DNA from: Plantago elongata
Lineage: Eukaryota; Streptophyta; Magnoliopsida; Lamiales; Plantaginaceae
DNA: 22,517 bases
Direction: 5' to 3'
Assembly (NCBI GenBank): GCA_036897095.1
Contig: JAYMSP010002780.1
Location: 1 to 22,517 of the forward strand
Both the position numbers and the translations under genes were made by a program. Positions 19,103-22,517 of this stretch are shown piece by piece (position 1 is the first letter of the stretch; each line of letters opens with the position of its first letter). The notes under the pieces are model-generated. The model searched no databases. It was not told where the DNA came from and worked only from the letters and a program-made list of their open reading frames with translations.

Positions 19103-19862
19103 TATGATATCAAACCAAACACTATAATTTCAACTGAAGACACTATGATCTCAGACTAAAACACTATGATATCAGACTAAAACATACTATGATCTCAACT
19201 AAAATCAGTATGATGTCAACAAAAAACACTATAACCTTAGACTAAATAATTATGTTATCAACTCAAAAAATTATGATGTCAACTAAAATCACACTATAAT
19301 CTCAACTAAAAACACACTGTGTTATAAACTAAAACAGACTTTGATATCAACTGAAACGATTATGATATTAAACTAAAAACAAACTATGATATCAACTCAA
19401 ACGACTATGATATCAAACCAAACACTATGATCTCAACTAAAAATACACTATGTTATCAGACTAAAACAAACTATGATTTCAACTAAAAATAGTATGATGT
19501 CAACATTAAACATTATGATCTTAGACTAAAACATTATGTCATCAACTCAAAAAACTATAATATCAACTATGATCTCAACTAAAAACACACTATGTTATCA
19601 ACTAAAACAAATTATGATCTCAATTAAAATTAAAAGCGCAATGATATCAAAACAAAACACTATGATCTCAACAAAAATACTATGATATCAACTCAAAAAA
19701 CTATGATATCAAACCAAACACTATGATCTCAACAAAAATACTATGATATCAACTCAAAAAACTATGATATCAAACCAAACACTATGATGTTGACATAAAA
19801 AAAAACTATGATTTCAGACAAAACCCCTATGATCTCAACTCAAATAGCTATGATATCAAACC
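19103..19862. repeat. Minisatellite of about 20-bp unit with 61-bp higher-order repeat
   Basis: About 760 bp are built of some 35-40 degenerate copies of a 20-21 bp unit, typified by ACTATGATATCAACTAAAA, with GATCTC, GATATC and GATGTC variants. Near the right end (about 19649-19771) three successive unit types repeat as a 61-62 bp block: one ending in GATCTC, one with AACAAAAATA and one with AACTCAAAAAA. The two copies there are nearly identical, which indicates recent local amplification. Short open frames across the array are incidental because units of 20 and 21 bp are mixed. Confidence 0.9.
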
Positions 19863-20444
19863 ACGAGAGCACATGTGTGAGAATCCGCGAAAGGATCCGC
19901 GAAAAAAGGATATTGACCCGGATCCGCAATATAATCCGTGAAAAGTATATGTTGAATAGCAAATTGCAAATTGATCTTGTTTCTAGTTAAATTAACTAAA
20001 AACAGTTTCTTATGTGACTTTGTATTTATTTTTATATTATTGTGTGTTTCTATAAAATTAATCTATTTTCTATATATTAACTCATAAGCATTGAAGCATG
20101 ATAAGTTTGAAATTGAAAATAAATTATTTTAAATTAATCATTAAAAAAGCTCATTTAAACTATTTATATTATCTAAGTCAAAACATTAATTTTTCACTCC
20201 AAATCGAGACATTGCATAATAAAAATTTTGCTTCCCTTTCTCCCATTCTTTTTCATTTATTCGATGTGAGTTCCAAGAAAATTCTTAAAGTCATCTAGAT
20301 TATAAATATTCAGATATGTCGCCTTATTTATTTAGAATAAGATATTAAACTTACACAAAGTTGGTAAAAACTTGTGTATTAAAATAATTCTAATATCATA
20401 TAATTTTTTGTTTTTTTATAATCCATTATTATATGGAGTTCATT
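19863..20444. other. Spacer with four GGATCCGCGAAA-type motifs, no gene
   Basis: AATCCGCGAAA (about 19882), GGATCCGCGAAA (about 19893), GGATCCGCAAT (about 19920) and AATCCGTGAAAA (about 19933) lie within 65 bp directly after the minisatellite. The rest is A+T-rich without a recognised gene. Confidence 0.4.
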
Positions 20445-20774
20445 GTGGAAATTGTTAATCAACAATTATGAACATAATTGTTATTGACATTGAAAGACAG
20501 AAGAATTATAGATAGTTTTGTTGTGATTTCAATTGAAATTGAAGAAGAAAGATGAGTAATGATGAGTAATTAATTTACAAATTAAAGGCAGCTTATTTAT
20601 ATTAATTACAAAAGAAAAAATACGTACCATGTGAAAATTGTTACTCAATAATTATGAACATAATTGTTATTGACATTGAAATAAAGAAGAATTAGAAAGT
20701 TTTGTTGTGATTTCAATTGAAATTGAAGAAGAAAGATGAGTAACTAGTTTACAAACTAAATGCAACTATTCATA
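20445..20774. repeat. Direct duplication of about 186 bp
   Basis: Unit 1 (20445-20630) and unit 2 (from 20631) share ATTATGAACATAATTGTTAT, a GTTTTGTTGTGATTTCAATT block and GAAGAAGAAAGATGAGTAA. Both end near an AATTACRAAAGAA motif, which starts a further, longer duplication. Each unit contains a small palindrome around AATTATGAACATAATT. Confidence 0.75.
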
Positions 20775-21347
20775 CTAATTACGAAAGAAGAAAAACGTAA
20801 AGCGTGAATGACACGCTTTTCTTCAACCAGTCACCAATATCAATTTTCTCTTCTTCTCTTTGAACTTCAGGTCTTATTAGGTTATTATCAATTTCAAAGC
20901 ACTTCAATCAATCTCTATATATAGAATATGAGTGTACTATGTACAGGACGAAATTTGTAGCAAATTGAAAGTATTTTCCCACCAGAAAGAATGTCTTCCC
21001 AATTAAAATACGCATGAGGAGACCATCTATTCTTCAACTTCCTAACGACGTGTTACTAATTACAAAAGAAGAAAAACGTGAAGCGTGAAAGACATACTTT
21101 TCTTTAACTAGTCACCAATGTCAATTTTTCCTTATTCTCTTTGAACTTCAGTGAGGCCTTATATTATATCTTTGAACTAATTCCTCAATTTCAAAGTTCT
21201 TTAATCAATCCCTATATATAGGACATGAATGTACTGGATGAAATTTGTAGCGAATTGAAAGTATTTTCACACCAGAAAAAATGTCTTCCCCAGTCAAAAT
21301 ACGCATGAGGAGACCATCTATTTTTCAACTTTCTGACGACATGTTGG
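20775..21347 (+). repeat. Tandem duplication of a promoter plus start-codon module
   Basis: Copy 1 (20775-21055) and copy 2 (21056-21347) align throughout. Each carries a TATA box, CTATATATAG at 20915 and 21212, 70-76 bp before ATGTCTTCCC (20991 and 21281). Other shared blocks are TCTTTGAACTTCAG and CGCATGAGGAGACCATCTAT. In copy 1 the frame stops after eight codons (TGA at 21015) because of an indel, while in copy 2 it stays open for 34 codons. Confidence 0.8.
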
Positions 21348-21385
21348 TCGAGATAATGTCACGTGTTGCATCCAACCATCTGTGA
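21281..21385 (+). pseudogene. F-box-like protein N-terminal remnant
   Basis: From the ATG at 21281 the frame reads MSSPVKIRMRRPSIFQLSDD, then MLVEIMSRVASNH, and stops at TGA 21383-21385. LSDDMLVEIMSRVAS matches the start of plant F-box domains (LPDDLLxEILSRVAS), which bind SKP1 in SCF ubiquitin ligases. The domain needs about 40 residues and only the first third is present. A following open frame (21382-21768, a different phase) shows no F-box continuation that I can identify, so the gene looks truncated or frameshifted. A TATA box lies 69 bp upstream. Confidence 0.45.
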
Positions 21386-22517
21386 TATCTTTTCTGGTTT
21401 CATATTTTACGGGTAAAAGCTCCTTGAAAAACGCACGGCGAATTTGGATGGTGATGTTCCCGTCCAAATCTCGAGTGGTCACTTTCAACAGTCCATACAA
21501 GCGTGTTAAGGTCGTCTACATCGATGACTATGAAAATTGTGGACTCATAGCCCAAGCATCCAAATTAAAGGTCTTCATCATGAAAGATAAAGTTAACCAT
21601 GAATATGATTTTTATTTCATTTCAAATAAGTCGAACATTTTCAGTTTTTCTTTGAGTTTATATAATTTCATTAAGTTTGTCCACTTTGATTTCATTTGTT
21701 CGACACTTATCTATCTATTTATATTGTTTAATTATCTATCTTTCTCATTTGTATCATGTATCCCATAATTAGTGAAATTAATAAAAGTTTATTTATCTAT
21801 ATTAACTTAATATAACTTTGTACTATAAGAAATTATTTTGCAATTTTTAGCTTGAACTCTAATCGATATATTATTACCTATGAATATTTTCACTAAACTG
21901 TCTAATCAAGACAATTCAATTTGGTAATGTTGATGCATCGTGTTATAGGAAATTATTTATAAGTTCTTAGCTTCAACTATAATTGAGATATAATTATCTA
22001 ATCGAGCCGATGCTATTTTAACGAAGTTCATTAAATAAATTTTTAAAATGTAATTAGTGTAATTTGAGTTAGCAGGCGTACCTTACTGAACCTGATGTGT
22101 AATATCTCATACATGAATTCATTACAATTTCAAACAAACATTAATATTATATACATACCTAATCTTTTTTTTCCCTCTATCAAATCAAAACTATACTAAA
22201 ATATAAAATTTATAACGAATTCGAGTATTAGTTTTGATTTCCTTCGTCCATCCCGTGATCTTTATGTCCACAACACCCGTATTAGTGATGTAGAAAAATA
22301 TTTTATTTTAGGAACTCAGGGTCCTGAATTTAGTTTTCAGAACTCATCATCCTATACTTTAGTTTGAAAATCATTTAGTTTGGATTTCCCACCATATTCA
22401 TTTGATACACCATGTATCCGAGAAATTGAGTCAAAATGAAATCAACAATTTAAACATAAGTAATTAGTTGAAAAGTCACACTATTTTTAGAAGTTGTCGA
22501 TATATATATATATATAT
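21386..22517. other. A+T-rich tail, no confident gene
   Basis: An open frame of 128 codons at 21382-21768 (+) is unrecognised. Its second half is low-complexity hydrophobic sequence typical of translated A+T-rich DNA. Around 21828-22000 a diverged direct repeat (GAAATTATTT, then TTAGCTT, AACT and TAAT blocks) recurs at about 125 bp. The window ends in a (TA)n run (22501-22517). Confidence 0.4.

Noticed and set aside
21382..21768. Plus-strand frame of 128 codons after the F-box remnant, and the opposing minus-strand frame of 60 codons
   Set aside because: Neither shows a domain I can name. The plus-strand frame ends in low-complexity hydrophobic residues. A B3-like or F-box continuation was considered and could not be supported.
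1..22517. CRISPR arrays, operons, prophage or other prokaryotic systems
   Set aside because: Spliced plant genes and plant transposons show this is eukaryotic nuclear DNA. The only tandem arrays are minisatellite-like, without unique spacers of constant length.

Overview
This is nuclear DNA from a flowering plant, most likely a eudicot. It is strongly A+T-rich, its genes carry GT-AG introns, and its recognisable families (a pectin methylesterase/invertase inhibitor, plant-type soluble epoxide hydrolases, cytosolic ribosomal protein eL18) are plant genes. About three quarters of the window is intergenic and packed with transposon remains. I cannot name the species from sequence alone.

Layout. 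Bases 1-815 hold no recognisable gene. Bases 816-3097 are a composite DNA transposon: two directly repeated hAT-like elements (824-1486 and 2405-3089) enclose a decayed, poly(A)-tailed 3' fragment of a PRP38-like splicing-factor gene, and an 8-bp duplication (ACTATAAC) flanks only the outer ends. A two-exon PMEI-domain gene follows at 3544-4298 (+). Then come a long hairpin (foldback) element, 4751-5383, a CACTA-type transposon end directly abutting it, and about 1.7 kb with no gene.

Two epoxide hydrolase loci point towards each other. The plus-strand locus (7378-8589) is rearranged: a piece of a terminal exon from one copy is fused to the middle of exon 1 of the next, and the remaining three-exon copy has Asn in place of the nucleophilic Asp. 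The minus-strand gene (12091-13624) is complete, 319 codons in three exons with the full catalytic set. Between them lie a cluster of related small inverted-repeat elements (8762-10112), a Stowaway-like MITE and a tandem duplication.

Bases 13625-16001 contain a SINE-like element, a small G+C-richer island and the likely 3' region of the eL18 gene. That gene runs on the minus strand (16002-17987) as five exons encoding 187 aa, with an ATG-only first exon and a promoter carrying a telo-box and site II motifs. Upstream are an isolated LTR with an adjoining initiator-Met primer-binding site (18551-18769), a 760-bp minisatellite with a roughly 20-bp unit and a 61-bp higher-order repeat (19103-19862), and a locally duplicated promoter-plus-start-codon module ending in a broken F-box-like reading frame (20445-21385). 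The rest, to 22517, is A+T-rich with no gene seen.

The genes do not form one pathway. The PMEI acts in the cell wall or apoplast, the hydrolases act on epoxides (fatty-acid epoxides in plants), and eL18 is ribosomal housekeeping. The most unusual items are the composite hAT structure with its captured gene fragment, and the recombined epoxide hydrolase copy with the altered nucleophile.
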